64,000 nucleotides of DNA, from contig CAKAKS010000038.1 of assembly GCA_916700875.1 (NCBI GenBank), positions 9,589,719-9,653,718 of the forward strand. The letters are read 5' to 3'. The notes beneath the pieces are model-generated. The model saw only the letters and a program-made list of their open reading frames with translations, was not told where the DNA came from and did no database searches. The position numbers and the translations under genes are program-made. This document shows positions 37,364 through 48,289 of the stretch, in pieces. Origin of the DNA: Sebastes aleutianus. Lineage: Eukaryota; Chordata; Actinopteri; Perciformes; Sebastidae. How positions within the stretch are numbered: the first letter of the stretch is position 1; each line of letters starts with the position of its first letter.

Positions 37364-37545
37364 TGTCCTTGGCTTTCTGTTCCCTCCAGATGGGCCCCGG
37401 TTGCTGCAGCACCTCTCGGGATGACGTGCCTACTGCTGCTATTTCTAGGCCTGTGCCCCCTTTCCACCTCGAGGAAACCTGATACCACCTTCAAACGTGC
37501 ACATCTGTCAGGCATCACGGAACGCACCGTGCATCAGCGGTGCAG
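37364..37545 (+). CDS. Weak candidate first coding exon with signal-peptide-like start
   Basis: The stretch follows TCTTCCCCTCTTCTTCTGCAG, a strong acceptor, and ends GCGGTGCAG before GTACAG, a fair donor. A start codon at 37421 opens MTCLLLLFLGLCPLSTSRKP, which looks like a short signal peptide, followed by DTTFKRAHLSGITERTVHQR up to the donor. The frame also reads through the donor for another 65 codons. No family match comes to mind. An earlier out-of-frame ATG at 37389 argues against efficient initiation at 37421. This could be chance. Confidence 0.22.
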
Positions 37546-37559
37546 GTACAGAGGAAAAA

Positions 37560-38700
37560 GGTTGTTGACTTATATGGAAAATAAAAGAAAAGGGGCAAAA
37601 AGAATAAAATGTTCTGCATACTATAATGTGGATCTGTCGTACTCCTTTTTAACAGATGAAGGGCTGCTGAGCACAAAGCAAAAGAAACCACACACACAAA
37701 CGCGGGACAAAAAGTCATGCAGACACACATTACTCATATGAACGACAACCCCCCAAAGGGTCAGGGTCAAAACATGGACAGAAGACGCCATTCTCCTCTA
37801 CACAGTTACTCTTTTCTCCTCTCAGGCTTGAAATCTCTTTTTTGTTTTGTTGTCTCCGTCAGATCCCCGTGGAGGCTGGAAATGAAGAATTAAGACAAGA
37901 GCACGAGAAAACAAACCAAGTTGCGACCAAGTCGGCGAACACTGCAGCCCTCCAATAACAACACTTCTTGATAAAAGTCTATTTTCTCTGCACACTGTCT
38001 CCACATGATGTTATCATTTTTCTTTAAATTCAATAAAGTCTTCTCTCTCCGCTCGGATGGAAACTGTATAGTTCTGAGATGAGCACACAGTTTTGTGCGT
38101 ACGAGGCCGCCCTCTGCAATATGACTTGCTGAAACGCTGAGGATGTACTGCTGTGAGAAGCCGTTATGAACACAGATCATTATTAAACCTTGGGCTTTGT
38201 TTTGATTTCCACTAAAGACGAGCAGACAATTATCCGCTGAGTAAAGGAGACCACATTTTTCCTGTGGTTTAGAGTTGGATCAAGCTTTACGAATAGTTTG
38301 TCCTCAGCGATCCCACTGTAAAACTATTTCTGGAGGACACACGTAAACACCTTTTTTCTCCCTTCAGCCTCAGCCTTGGGTGAAAACTGGGTAAGTGACC
38401 GTGAGGCCCAGGCGGGAAAAAAACACTTGAGTCACACTGAACTCAAACGTTTGGGAAGGACACAAAAAGGCCAGCTTTTTACTCTTGAATACAATGTTTT
38501 GTAGTATTTTGCTTTTTTACCAAATAAACTAAACCACGCAATAAATTGGTATTGCATGAATTCCTATTTTTTTTTTCATTTGAAGAGCAAGCCACTTAAG
38601 TGAAGTGTTTACACTCCTTTTTGTAGCCTTCATTGCCAAAAGAAAAGTGTGCTCATTTGGCCTCTTTAAACAGTATATCATGGCAATGAACACCTTGAGA
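37560..38700. other. No gene or repeat recognised
   Basis: Only short frames with no domains. Confidence 0.35.
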
Positions 38701-38771
38701 TTGGAAGATGATTTCACAATGTGTCATATCTCAAACTGTATCACCACTGTCTCTCCATCTCACTCAGTATG

Positions 38772-39275
38772 AAAGACTGTGTGCGGAAAGGACTAACCCG
38801 ACCCTGTCAGATAGTTTGTTACACAGAACCAATCTGAGAAGCCGTCATTGGAAACTGTTTGGAAAAGGGCAGGCACTTTCAAAAAATACTTGGCAGATGA
38901 TTGGATGAACCATCAAACTAACAAATTAACGAAAGCAAAACTAACCGAAAGCGTGTTAAATGCCGTACTTTGCTCTCCAGTTCCGATATAACTGATGCTA
39001 TTGCAACATCTACGCTAACCGTAGATTAGAACAGTCGCCTCTCCGTATCGTCTCACGCTATGGTCTCACCAGGTCTCACACACACCTAAGCCACGCCCGT
39101 AGCTGCAGTACAGTAGCTCCAGACAGGACGCTGATTGGTCCGTTGTCTGGCAAGCTGGACACAAAAACATTACTTGGCGCCTGACAAGATGGATTTTCGT
39201 GTGACATTTGATCCCGCGATTCTCTTGTGATCTCGTGACATCGCTAGAATCCAGCTGCCGTGCAAGGTTAGGAAA
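38772..39275 (-). mobile_element. Deleted, inverted copy of the relic at 20263-20770
   Basis: In reverse complement it runs GCACGGCAGCTGGATTCTAG, GATCACAAGAGAATCGCGGG, ACGGACCAATCAGCGTCCTG, GCAATAGCATCAGTTATATC and CCAATGACGGCTTCTCAGAT, in the same order as the plus-strand copy. The helicase-like piece present at 20525-20631 is replaced by a short AAAGTACGGCATTTAACACG segment. The element therefore has two states, with and without that piece. Confidence 0.75.
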
Positions 39276-39279
39276 AGAC

Positions 39280-40640
39280 TTCAGTAAAACAAGACTAGAT
39301 GGAAACCTAGTACAGGGCTGGACAGTGTATGGTCAACGTGCTAAATTGTGGCCAAATTGTTACAGGGATAGTCAGTGAGAGTGTCTATAATGTGAATTCC
39401 TGGATATTAAATGTCGCATGCAAGTATAGGATTGAAACACCACATTTGATAAATCACAGGAAAATATAAATTTATCCAGAGAAAAAAAAAAAACAGTGGC
39501 ACCAGAATTTGCACTATTTTAGAGCTCCCCTAAAATTTCTCAAATGAGGCTTTCTGTGTCGATGTTTGCACGAAGAGTAGCAACCGCATATGTATTAAGT
39601 GGATCAGATGATTGATCGCAGAGGCAAAGACGTCACCAGCGGACACATTGTCGTGACTATCCATTCTGAAAGAGTAACGGTCAATGGGGAAACTCCAATT
39701 CGGCCGACCAATGGCGTAGCTTCATCACTCACTCAGTGACAGACATTTGCGTTTACAGGGCTGCCCCCTTCTCTGCTGCTGTCCAACCAAAAAAAAAGGC
39801 TGATCCCGCCACTCTGCATCCCAGTGGAGCAGAACGGGGTACGCATGTAGAATCATGAGCACATTCCAGCTCTCCTCTAGACCGCTGACACAGGGACATG
39901 TCAGAACAGTGGCTCCTGGCCCCCTGAGAAAGCTAGAGAGCTACACTGTCACTGTTTTGATAGGACTGTACTCTGACACCAATGCACCACCATCTGTCAG
40001 ATAATGCGGCTTTTCCTTCTTTTTTTGAATGCTCTATTGGTCTGCAAGAGGGGGAAATCCTCCTGTCAACCTCCGCAGCCATTTAGAAGTGCTGGTAGAG
40101 ATTTGATAATTTGCTCAACGTTGAAACTCAGATGGTTCCTAGTCCCTTTTTTCACAGGCACTATCCAACTAAACAGTTATAGAAGATGCAGTTAAAAGCC
40201 CTGAAAGCACCAATGAGAGGAAGTAGCTGTGCCACTTGAACTTGTGTGCATCCAGTAATTAATTAAGTTAATGAAGTGCAAGCACTCATGAGCCTGCCCT
40301 GCGGTGATAGAGTGCAAAGTGAATATTTTCCTACTCATGGTGTTGGTGATAGTCCTCTGTACCAAGAGTGCGGCTTCCTGCCTCGTGCCTCACTCGCAAA
40401 AAGAACACGTTCCTCTGGAAGAGCGAATGATAGGATGCTGAGCAAATCACGACAGTGGCAAAACACAAATCACAGGGCGTGAGAGGATAAATGGGAGGCA
40501 AAACGTCAAGGGACACACAAAGATAATGTATAGACTGCAGTTTCTACACAGCATTCATACCAGGGGCAGGTGTGGCCAAAGGCCAGGACAAGCTTTATCA
40601 AGATACGTTTGTAAAGTTTAGCACTCTGTATAACATCTGG
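39280..40640. other. No gene or repeat recognised
   Basis: Nothing beyond short frames and an A-run near 39480. Confidence 0.35.
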
Positions 40641-40649
40641 ATAACACTG

Positions 40650-40878
40650 GATAAGAATGTTAACGCAAATTTGTTTTAACGCCACTAATTTCTTTAACGC
40701 ATTTACGCAACTTGCAATTTTTAATTAACCTCATAAAAATCTGACGGGCCGCCGTCGGGCCAGGCTGCTATTTGATCTTTCGGAGGTTGTAGCGAGCTCT
40801 AAAGAGAGAGTGAAGATACTTGCATCATATGAAACTATAAAACATAAGGAATCCATTAGTAACAACCATGTCATACTG
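40650..40878 (-). mobile_element. hAT family A, terminal half fragment
   Basis: TTAACGCAAATTTGTTTTAA, GAAGATACTTGCATCATATG and AACCATGTCATACTGGAAC match the left part of the reverse copies at 41157 and 54385. It stops abruptly at the start of the shared segment at 40880. Confidence 0.65.
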
Positions 40879-40879
40879 G

Positions 40880-41156
40880 AACTAGCACATATGAATTTTT
40901 TAGTGCTAACTATTGGAATATTCAATGAACCTGTTCTCCCACGGGCATTAAAGAGAGAGACCACACACGTGGGATTTCATTTTGGTACTTTGTGTTGTCC
41001 GGATGCCTCAAATGCACAATGAATTAAAAGAAGTACAAAAAGTCAACTCCCGACCTAAATGACAAAATTAATATTATCCATCAAGCAGCACAGACCAAAC
41101 ATTCACAGAGGAGGAATACAGAAAAGAGCGAAAAGGAAAGACATAAAACATTAAAA
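40880..41156 (+). repeat. Segment duplicated at 54112-54384
   Basis: AGCACATATGAATTTTTTAG, GCTAACTATTGGAATATT, CATTAAAGAGAGAGACCACA, GTTGTCCGGATGCCTCAAAT and GAAAGACATAAAACATTAA recur in the same order and orientation at 54112-54384. In both places a family A hAT follows at the same point. Confidence 0.85.
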
Positions 41157-41777
41157 GGCTGTCAAAGTTAACACGATAATAACGCGTTAACGCAAATTAA
41201 TTTTAACGCCACTAATAAAACACATTGACGTAACATGTGATTTTTAGGTTGTAGCTGGCTCAGTGTGAAGATCCTGGCACTATATGAAACAAGAAAACCT
41301 AAAGAATAATGTAATACTACCTTGTCGCGAAGGAGGCTAAATAACGCTCCAAACTTGGCGAGGAAAAACAGGCATGGCCATTTTCAAAGGGGTCCCTTGA
41401 CCTCTGACGTCAAGATATGTGAATGAAAATGGGTTCCATGCGTACCCACGAGTCTCCCCTTTACAGACATGCCCACTTTATGATAATCACATGCAGTTTG
41501 GGGCAAATCATAGTCAAGTCAGCACACTGACACACTGACAGCTGTTGTTGCCTGTTGGTCTTTAGGTTGCCATGTTATTATTTGAGCATATTCTTTATGC
41601 TAAATGCAGTACCTGTGAGGGTTTCTGGACAATATTTGTCATTGTTTTGTGTTGTTAATTGATTTCTAATAATAAATATATACATATTTTTGCATAAAGC
41701 AAGCATATTTGTCCACTCTCATGTTGATAAGAGTATTAAATAATTGACAAATCTCCCTTTAAGGTGCATTTGAAATG
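41157..41777 (-). mobile_element. hAT family A, reverse orientation, distal end lost
   Basis: The first bases AGGCTGTCAAAGTTAACACG are a decayed TAGGGCTGTCAA terminus. The core is complete (GGGTCCCTTGACCTCTGACG, AGTCTCCCCTTTACAGACAT). It ends after AAATCTCCCTTTAAGGTGCA, so the GATTAATC terminal part present at 54990-55080 is missing. Confidence 0.8.
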
Positions 41778-41789
41778 TAAAACATGTTG

Positions 41790-42930
41790 AGAGAGAAGTT
41801 AAGTCTTCTACTGATTCTGTTGGCATAATTTGATGCCTATCACCGCTCATTACTGGACAAACTCTATTTGGACATACAGTACATGTTTTATAATATAATC
41901 CAGCTGGCAGATCATGTAAAGTGAACATCATGTCATGCACGGCGTGCAAAAGAAAAATGCGTCCGTTAATGAACATCACTTTTTACTCCTGTCGTCATTT
42001 CTCACGGGCCAAATGATTTGGTGCACACCGGAGTGTTCGCCAACGTTCAGCAAATGGCCAAACTAACCATAAATCAGAAAACACCCAGGAACACTGAGTC
42101 AGCCCCAGAAACTTCATGATTTATGTCCGTCCGAGCCATCAATCTCTGTAATTCCGTCAGAAAAGCAGTAATAGCTTCCGAATCCACACCGCGAGTCTTC
42201 CTTAAGTTCACAGGGTCTAATGAAACTATCATTTGAGGTTTTGGTTTATGTTTGGTGGTCAGAGTTTTCAGTGTGCAAGATGCATTTCACTGCACTGCAC
42301 AACACAAATCCTCCTCCTGCAGCGTGGAGTCCTCTGGGGCTGAGAGAGGCCATGTAGGCGACTGCGGATGGAGGATCACACTTTCCACATGCTCCACACC
42401 CTGTTTTATATAGCTACTCAAGCTGTGAGGAAGCAGGCTAGTCTGCTGCCAGACGGAATTTAATTACTCTTAGTACACATACATAGCCGGGGAATACAGC
42501 GATGACGTCCGTGTGTGTGTTTGTGTGCACGTGTATCGCCCCTGTGTGCGGCGAGCAACAAATAATATTGCAATAAGGCTTTTGACTCTTGAATTTTTCC
42601 TTGTTTTTCCATCTCGCCTTATCATCCAAATCAGACTACAATGCACGCTCAGACCTCTTTTAGCACATCCTCTCTCCCAGGCACATAAATGAGAGTGATT
42701 TCTTTTGACAGCTCAGATATGGAAATGGAGCCACAGGCTAAGAGAGGTGACGTGATATAGACAACAAAGTCAAGCGAAGAAGTCGGGGAGAAACAAGAAG
42801 CCCCTAAAGTGAGAGTCAAAAACAAGAGTTGTTTTGTTGTCGATGTATTAATCTGTCAAAGGAAACTGACGTGACACACAGAGGCATCAAAAAACACCCA
42901 GAAAGAAACAGATAGTAAAAAGTTATATGG
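41790..42930. other. No gene or repeat recognised
   Basis: A short GTGTGTGTTTGTGTGCACG run lies at 42510. No gene signal. Confidence 0.35.
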
Positions 42931-42934
42931 ATAC

Positions 42935-43966
42935 TAGGGCTGGGATGATTAATCTATCTCTTGATTTAATACTATCATGATACTTGGGTGCCAATTTGAT
43001 ATGTATTGCAATTTTAAAGTATTTCGATTCTACAAGTATTGCGATATGATATTACGATTTATTGCAATTTTTGTTCACTTTTTTAACACGAGACCATTGG
43101 AAAAATCACTTCTTCTAGGGACTTTTAATTTGGAAAATATCTAAAGTAATAGAGTAAAAATGTTTGATTTTCAGCATGTATGTAGTCAGAGATGTCCTGA
43201 AGGCAAATTAATTGTCAGGAATTATTTATTATTATTTTCCAGCTCCCCAAAAATTAAAGAATAAAGACATTTCCCTCACAATTTAGTGGTATTTTCTTTT
43301 TAATTTATAAGGGACATGTAATGATTTATATGTCTGGCTAATCCAATCAATCTTATATCCATATATGTATTTTGTAGATACAGTTCCCTCTGTTAACACC
43401 TTTTTTTGAAAACCGGATGTAATGACGTGTATACTTCCAACTAACTTTGTGGCTATCTCTGAGCTCTTCAAACATCCATGGTCAGCTCCATCGGGGCCGT
43501 TTGAATGCATTTAACATAAATGTCAGTACATGGGTGCTCTACAGTTGTAACGTCGGCCAATTTGACCACAGAGATGCAAGTGGCGGCTGGCTTGATGTCT
43601 AGCTCTGCTTTTCCTGGCAATGTGTGAAACCCAAAGTGTTTCCATACTTTACTGTATGTGTAGTGTTTACCACTTTGGATTTAAAATGTGAAGGTACAGC
43701 TCGTATCCACGCAGACCCTCCGCCGTTTTCTATTTTCTAATTTCGGTTCGCTGTGGTTTGCAGCGATTTGTTTTGGTTGACGTATACGGAACGGATATGA
43801 CGTCACGTTACTCGGACTACAACAATAAAAGCGGTATCTTCCTTCTATCTCCGCGTTGACTCAAATGAAGCAAATATATAGATTCTGGCATTAAAAAATC
43901 TATTTCAAAATCGTAAAAAGAAAGAGTTGCGATACATAGGTGAATCGATTTCTTTTCCCACCCCTA
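42935..43966 (+). mobile_element. Non-autonomous hAT, family D, both ends present
   Basis: It starts TAGGGCTGGGATGATTAATC and ends TTCTTTTCCCACCCCTA. The 1,032-bp unit aligns through its length with 7708-8734 but lacks 68 bp that the older copy keeps at 8324-8391. The breakpoint (TTGATG near 43592) has a TGA word that also flanks the extra piece. The outer octamers do not match convincingly. No transposase frame. Confidence 0.8.
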
Positions 43967-43969
43967 CAG

Positions 43970-45390
43970 CATGCATTTAGACATGACAAAAGTAACTCTT
44001 GGGCCATCACACAGTGTGGTATTTGTGACAGTATGTGTAAACAGACTAAATTCTGTTTTTGGGAATGACTGTTTGACAGGTCAGCAGCAGCTATTTGACA
44101 AGGGAGTTCAGACGCACGTCAGACACTGCATCCAAAAATGCAGTGTGTGCTTTTTGCTGTGGAATTTGACCTTGTGTGGCCAAACCCCTTCAACACAGCG
44201 AAGCCAGAGAGCGCATTAACTTGCCCCATAGAAGCACTGCTATGGTAAGTACCAAATATGTCTACTAAAAGGCCATTCGTCAGAAGCGCAGAACCTCACA
44301 AGTTGGCAACATGAGCTGGCCCTCACAGTATGGAGCTCCCCCCGCGCCTCTGAAGGGCAAAGGTCAAAGTGAGCGGGACTGCGTTAGGCACTCGGTTAAA
44401 GGCTAAGGTCACAACGCGGGGAAACCCAAGACATCCATCTAATCTTCCCTGCATAAATGGAGGAATCCATGACCTCTACCACACCACACGAGGAAGCGCT
44501 TGAGCAACGGAGAGAGCAGCATAAACATCATGAATCATTTAAGACGATGATAGTGAAAGGGGGCCGGGTCAGGGGAGAGGACAGGGAAAAGGGCAGCCGT
44601 TTATTTTTATCACAGAAAATTGCAGAGAAATCAATGATCACGGGCAAATTCAAAAGACACGGATAATGAGGGATGATCATTTCCAGCATCCTCTGTATTT
44701 CAGGAGGTTTCTTTAGAAAAACAGAGTTGGGACCTCCACAGCAGCTGGGGCACATTATGTGTTGATAGAACCAGTAGGTATCAAGCAAACAGAAGTAGAG
44801 TAGAAGAGCTGAATTGGATGAACATTAGCCTCCCATATACAGTAGCTATAAAACCTCCTACTGGTTGAGCGGGATGACTAAAGGATGACAGGGATGCCTA
44901 ATGTGACTTTCATTAATGATATGCTACAGGCCGGAGGCTGAGGCAGGCCAAGCCCAAATTGAAAAGTGCTGAAGCATAACTGTGTCGGATGCCCAGTTTC
45001 CTAGCCCCACAGTCCCACTGATTGAATTCCTGCCTCGCCCAGTGAAAGAATTCCTAAGCTTCCCGTATCAAGAGGGCGGGTTTGGCTGGTTGACTTCCTA
45101 ACTAACCTGCTGTGAACTGCCACAGTCATGTAAGGAAATGTTAATGTAAAGATAGACCACAACCAATGGCAGCTGTTGAGAAAGCTAATTTTGTCAGGTG
45201 ACAAAAAAGGGTTATACATTCATATATTATCCATGATTGTGTATAGCACAGTAGATGTTTTCTTTTTGTTTTAATTTCATTTTCAGATTTTGCCTTGTCC
45301 AAATATTGCCCAAATATTGTGTTGTATTATATACATCGTTGACAAACTATATACATAGTACCCATGACGACTAAATAAATACACAAATGA
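43970..45390. other. No gene or repeat recognised
   Basis: Short frames only. Confidence 0.35.
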
Positions 45391-45398
45391 CTAGATAA

Positions 45399-45868
45399 TA
45401 GGGGTGGGAATCACAAGAGGCCCCACGATATGATATTATCACGATACGATCGTTTTACATTTTAAACATTTTTGTGATATGCTGAGTATTGCAATAAGCT
45501 ATATTGCGATTTATTACCTTTTTCAACTGCAAATTATGCAGTTTGTCAACATCTGTTTTATCTAATAAAACGCACATATGTGAGTTTCCATTCACATATC
45601 TTGAGGTCAGAGGTCAAGGGATCCCTTTGAAAATGGCTATGCCAGTTTTTCCTCGCCGAAATTTTACGTAACTTGAGAGCGTTATTTAGCGTTCTTCCCG
45701 ATAAGATAACATAACATGGTTGGTACCAATCGATATCAATTTCTAGTTTCGTATGAAACCAGTATCTTCACTCTTTATTATCGATACTTGACGTCCTTGT
45801 AACGATACAATATTACCATGCAAAACATTGCGATACTGCGCTGTAGCGATTTCTTTCCCCCACCCCTA
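45399..45868 (+). mobile_element. Complete non-autonomous hAT, family B, 470 bp
   Basis: Termini are TAGGGGTGGGAATCAC and TTTCTTTCCCCCACCCCTA. The octamers outside are CTAGATAA and CTAAATAA (seven of eight the same), a good target duplication. The interior holds CGATATGATATTATCACGAT and, at 45590-45770, a core clearly related to that of family A (TCTTGAGGTCAGAGGTCAAG and CCAGTTTTTCCTCGCC). The outer 150-200 bp differ completely from family A. Confidence 0.9.
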
Positions 45869-45879
45869 CTAAATAAGTA

Positions 45880-47280
45880 AATGGAAACAATAACTATTTA
45901 CTCTAGATTGCAATCTGGGATCTCTGCTGTGGAGAACCTGTGCTATACTCTAAGAAAAAATAAGAATTTCTGGGATTAAAGTCATTAAAGTTTTTTCTGG
46001 GAGTATTACCCCTCTCCCCGGCTCCATAATGTTTGTTTGTTTTTACCTATACCTGTACCTGATATGCCATCATAACTGGTTTACAAAGTTCCAATAACTG
46101 ATGGTTAACAAAATAATAACTAACAATGACATGACAGTGCGTTATTGAAGTTTTTGATACACATAACGGTGAAACATAGTATTTCATTGCATCCAACATC
46201 AGGTGATTATTGTATTGCTCTTACATTTGCCATATTGAAATCTATTTTAAATATTAACACCCAGTTCTGCTCTGCTGTATATGCATGTCATGAATTTTCA
46301 TCCTCAATTATAACTGCGGCACCATCATTTCACATACTGGTCAAACTACCTGCGGTTTTCTGTAGCTGTTCACACATCAGCAGAGTAAAAAGGTCGAGGT
46401 ATGAAGAGAGAGCGATGCACACTGAGAGAGCAGAAAAAACTTGTTTGCATACATGCAATGACGGGGTGATTTGAGGTGTGAGGCTGTATAGGGAGGACTG
46501 TAGCCGCTAATTAGAGGTAGATTCTAATACAAAAGCCTCTTCTCCAGCATGGAGGGCCTTGTTAGCTGACAGTCGAACCTGAGTGCTCCGGCTGAGGGGT
46601 TGGCTGGCTGCTGCAGAGCTGTCTTCCTTCACTGACATCGATATGGGGCTCCACGGGAGGGTGAGGAAACAATGGTGTTGACAAGCAGTATCAGGCCTAG
46701 CAGCATGAAGGCAGGGCCAAACGATTCCATTTCCCAGCCAATTCCATTATCAGGACACACAGACTTTACTAATGCCTGAAAACAAACAATACACAAGCAT
46801 CCTTCTAATTAAGCCCTTGAGTAGCGCTGCTTAGTGCACCGGCATATCTGTGTTGGATGCCTGCGAACAGGCTGATTGGATTCATCAGCACTTTTAATGT
46901 GCTCCTGCTTCCTCCCATAGGCCTCTAGAAGACTCCTGGATTCAATGGCCCGTCCAATACATTTCATGTTTAAAGCCCTCAGAGGCAGATTGGGGTGTTG
47001 AGGCTGTCAGTTAGTTCTTCAGGACTACACACAATCTGACAACAGTGCACGTTGATGACAATGCAGACTCGAGCTAGACAAGGATGTCAAGAGTGATATC
47101 TACAGTTTGTATTGTGATGCTAAATACAATAAATACAAATAATAAATCATTGGATCAGGATTTCGCACAATTAGACTAAATTTTAGGAAACAAATACAAA
47201 GAATTTTATCTTTGTTTGCATGCATCAATTTACTGCATTTTGAGAGCAAAATGAAGAGCCTAGATCTATGAAGCTGAAGC
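45880..47280. other. No gene or repeat recognised
   Basis: The 109-codon frame at 46145-46474 has no domain or splice context. Confidence 0.35.
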
Positions 47281-47284
47281 CCAA

Positions 47285-47693
47285 TCGGCAACAACAGCTG
47301 TCAGTGTGTCAGTGTGCTGACTTGACTATGACTTGCCAATAAGTGCATGTAATTATCATAAAGTGGGCATGTCTGTAAAGGGGGGAGACTCGTGGGTACC
47401 CATCATTTTCATTCACATATCTTGAGGTCAGAGGTCAAGGGACCCCTTTGAAAATGGCCATGCCAGTTTTTCCTCGCCAAAGTATGTGAGGAAATATGAC
47501 ATGGTTGCTACAAATGGAATCCTTAGGTTTTGTATATTCATATGATGCCAGTAGCTTCACTGTAGATATAAAACTGAGCCCGCTACAACCTTAGAGAGAT
47601 GGGTAATTAAAAATCATAAGTTGCGTTAATGCGTTAAAGACATTTGTGGCTTTAAAACGTGTTAATGCATTATTTCACGTTTACTGACAGCCC
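47285..47693 (+). mobile_element. hAT family A, left-truncated
   Basis: Begins inside the element (GGCAACAACAGCTGTCAGTG, equal to 1118 onward), passes GGGGGGAGACTCGTGGGTAC and TCTTGAGGTCAGAGGTCAAG, and ends ACTGACAGCCCTA. A piece of core between CTCGCCAAA and GACATGGTTG is missing. Confidence 0.8.
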
Positions 47694-47718
47694 TAATATT
47701 TACATATATACACATTTA

Positions 47719-48286
47719 CACTCACCGGCCACTTTATTAGGCACACCTGTTCAATTGCTTGTTAACACAAATAGCTAATCAGCCAATCACATGGCAGTAA
47801 CTCAATGCATTTAGGCATCTAGACATGGTGAAGACGACTTGCTGAAGTTCAAACCGAGCATCAGAATGGGGAAGAAAGGGGATTTAAGTGACTTTGAACG
47901 TGGCATGGTTGTTGGTGCCAGACGGGTTGGTCTGAGTATTTAAAAAACTGCTGATCTACTGGGATTTTCACGCACAACCATCTCTAGGGTTTACAGAGAA
48001 TGGTCCGAACAAGAGAAAATATCCAGTGAGCGGCAGTTGTGTGGACGGAAATGCCTTGTTGATGTCAGAGGTCAGAGGAGAATGGGCAGAGTGGTTGGAG
48101 ATGATAGAAAGGCAACAGTAACTCAAATAACCACTCGTTACAACCAAGGTATGCAGAATACCATCTCTGAACGCACAACACGACCAACCTTGAAGCAGAT
48201 GGGCTACAGCAGCAGAAGACCACCCGGTACTAGCACCGGCCGCTTTATTAGGTACACCTTGTACCTAATAAAGTGGCCGGTGAGTG
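47719..48286 (+). mobile_element. Internally deleted Tc1/mariner element
   Basis: CACTCACCGGCCACTTTATT at the left and AATAAAGTGGCCGGTGAGTG at the right are inverted termini, each flanked by a TA dinucleotide, as expected of Tc1/mariner. The 568-bp unit keeps the 5' part of the transposase gene and jumps into the right terminus, losing the catalytic DDE part. Just before the right terminus lies an extra left-terminus copy (CACCGGCCGCTTTATTAGG at 48235), so the last 50 bp form a near-perfect hairpin. It can move only with help from an intact relative. Confidence 0.9.
47866..48226 (+). pseudogene. Tc1-type transposase, N-terminal DNA-binding remnant
   Basis: The frame begins MGKKGDLSDFERGMVVGARR and continues TADLLGFSRTTISRVYREWS, the helix-turn-helix DNA-binding part of Tc1-family transposases that recognises the inverted termini. 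A stop codon at 47941 (TAA, most simply from TCA) interrupts it after 25 residues. The same frame continues to QMGYSSRRP near 48226, where the internal deletion ends the homology. The catalytic domain is absent. A 108-codon frame starting at 48037 is only the downstream part of this pseudogene read into the terminus and flank. I recognise the family from the helix-turn-helix sequence, without a search. Confidence 0.88.
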
Positions 48287-48289
48287 TAT

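Noticed and set aside
48235..48286. Hairpin as a transcription terminator or miRNA precursor
   Set aside because: Explained by two inverted copies of the Tc1 terminus. No evidence of transcription.
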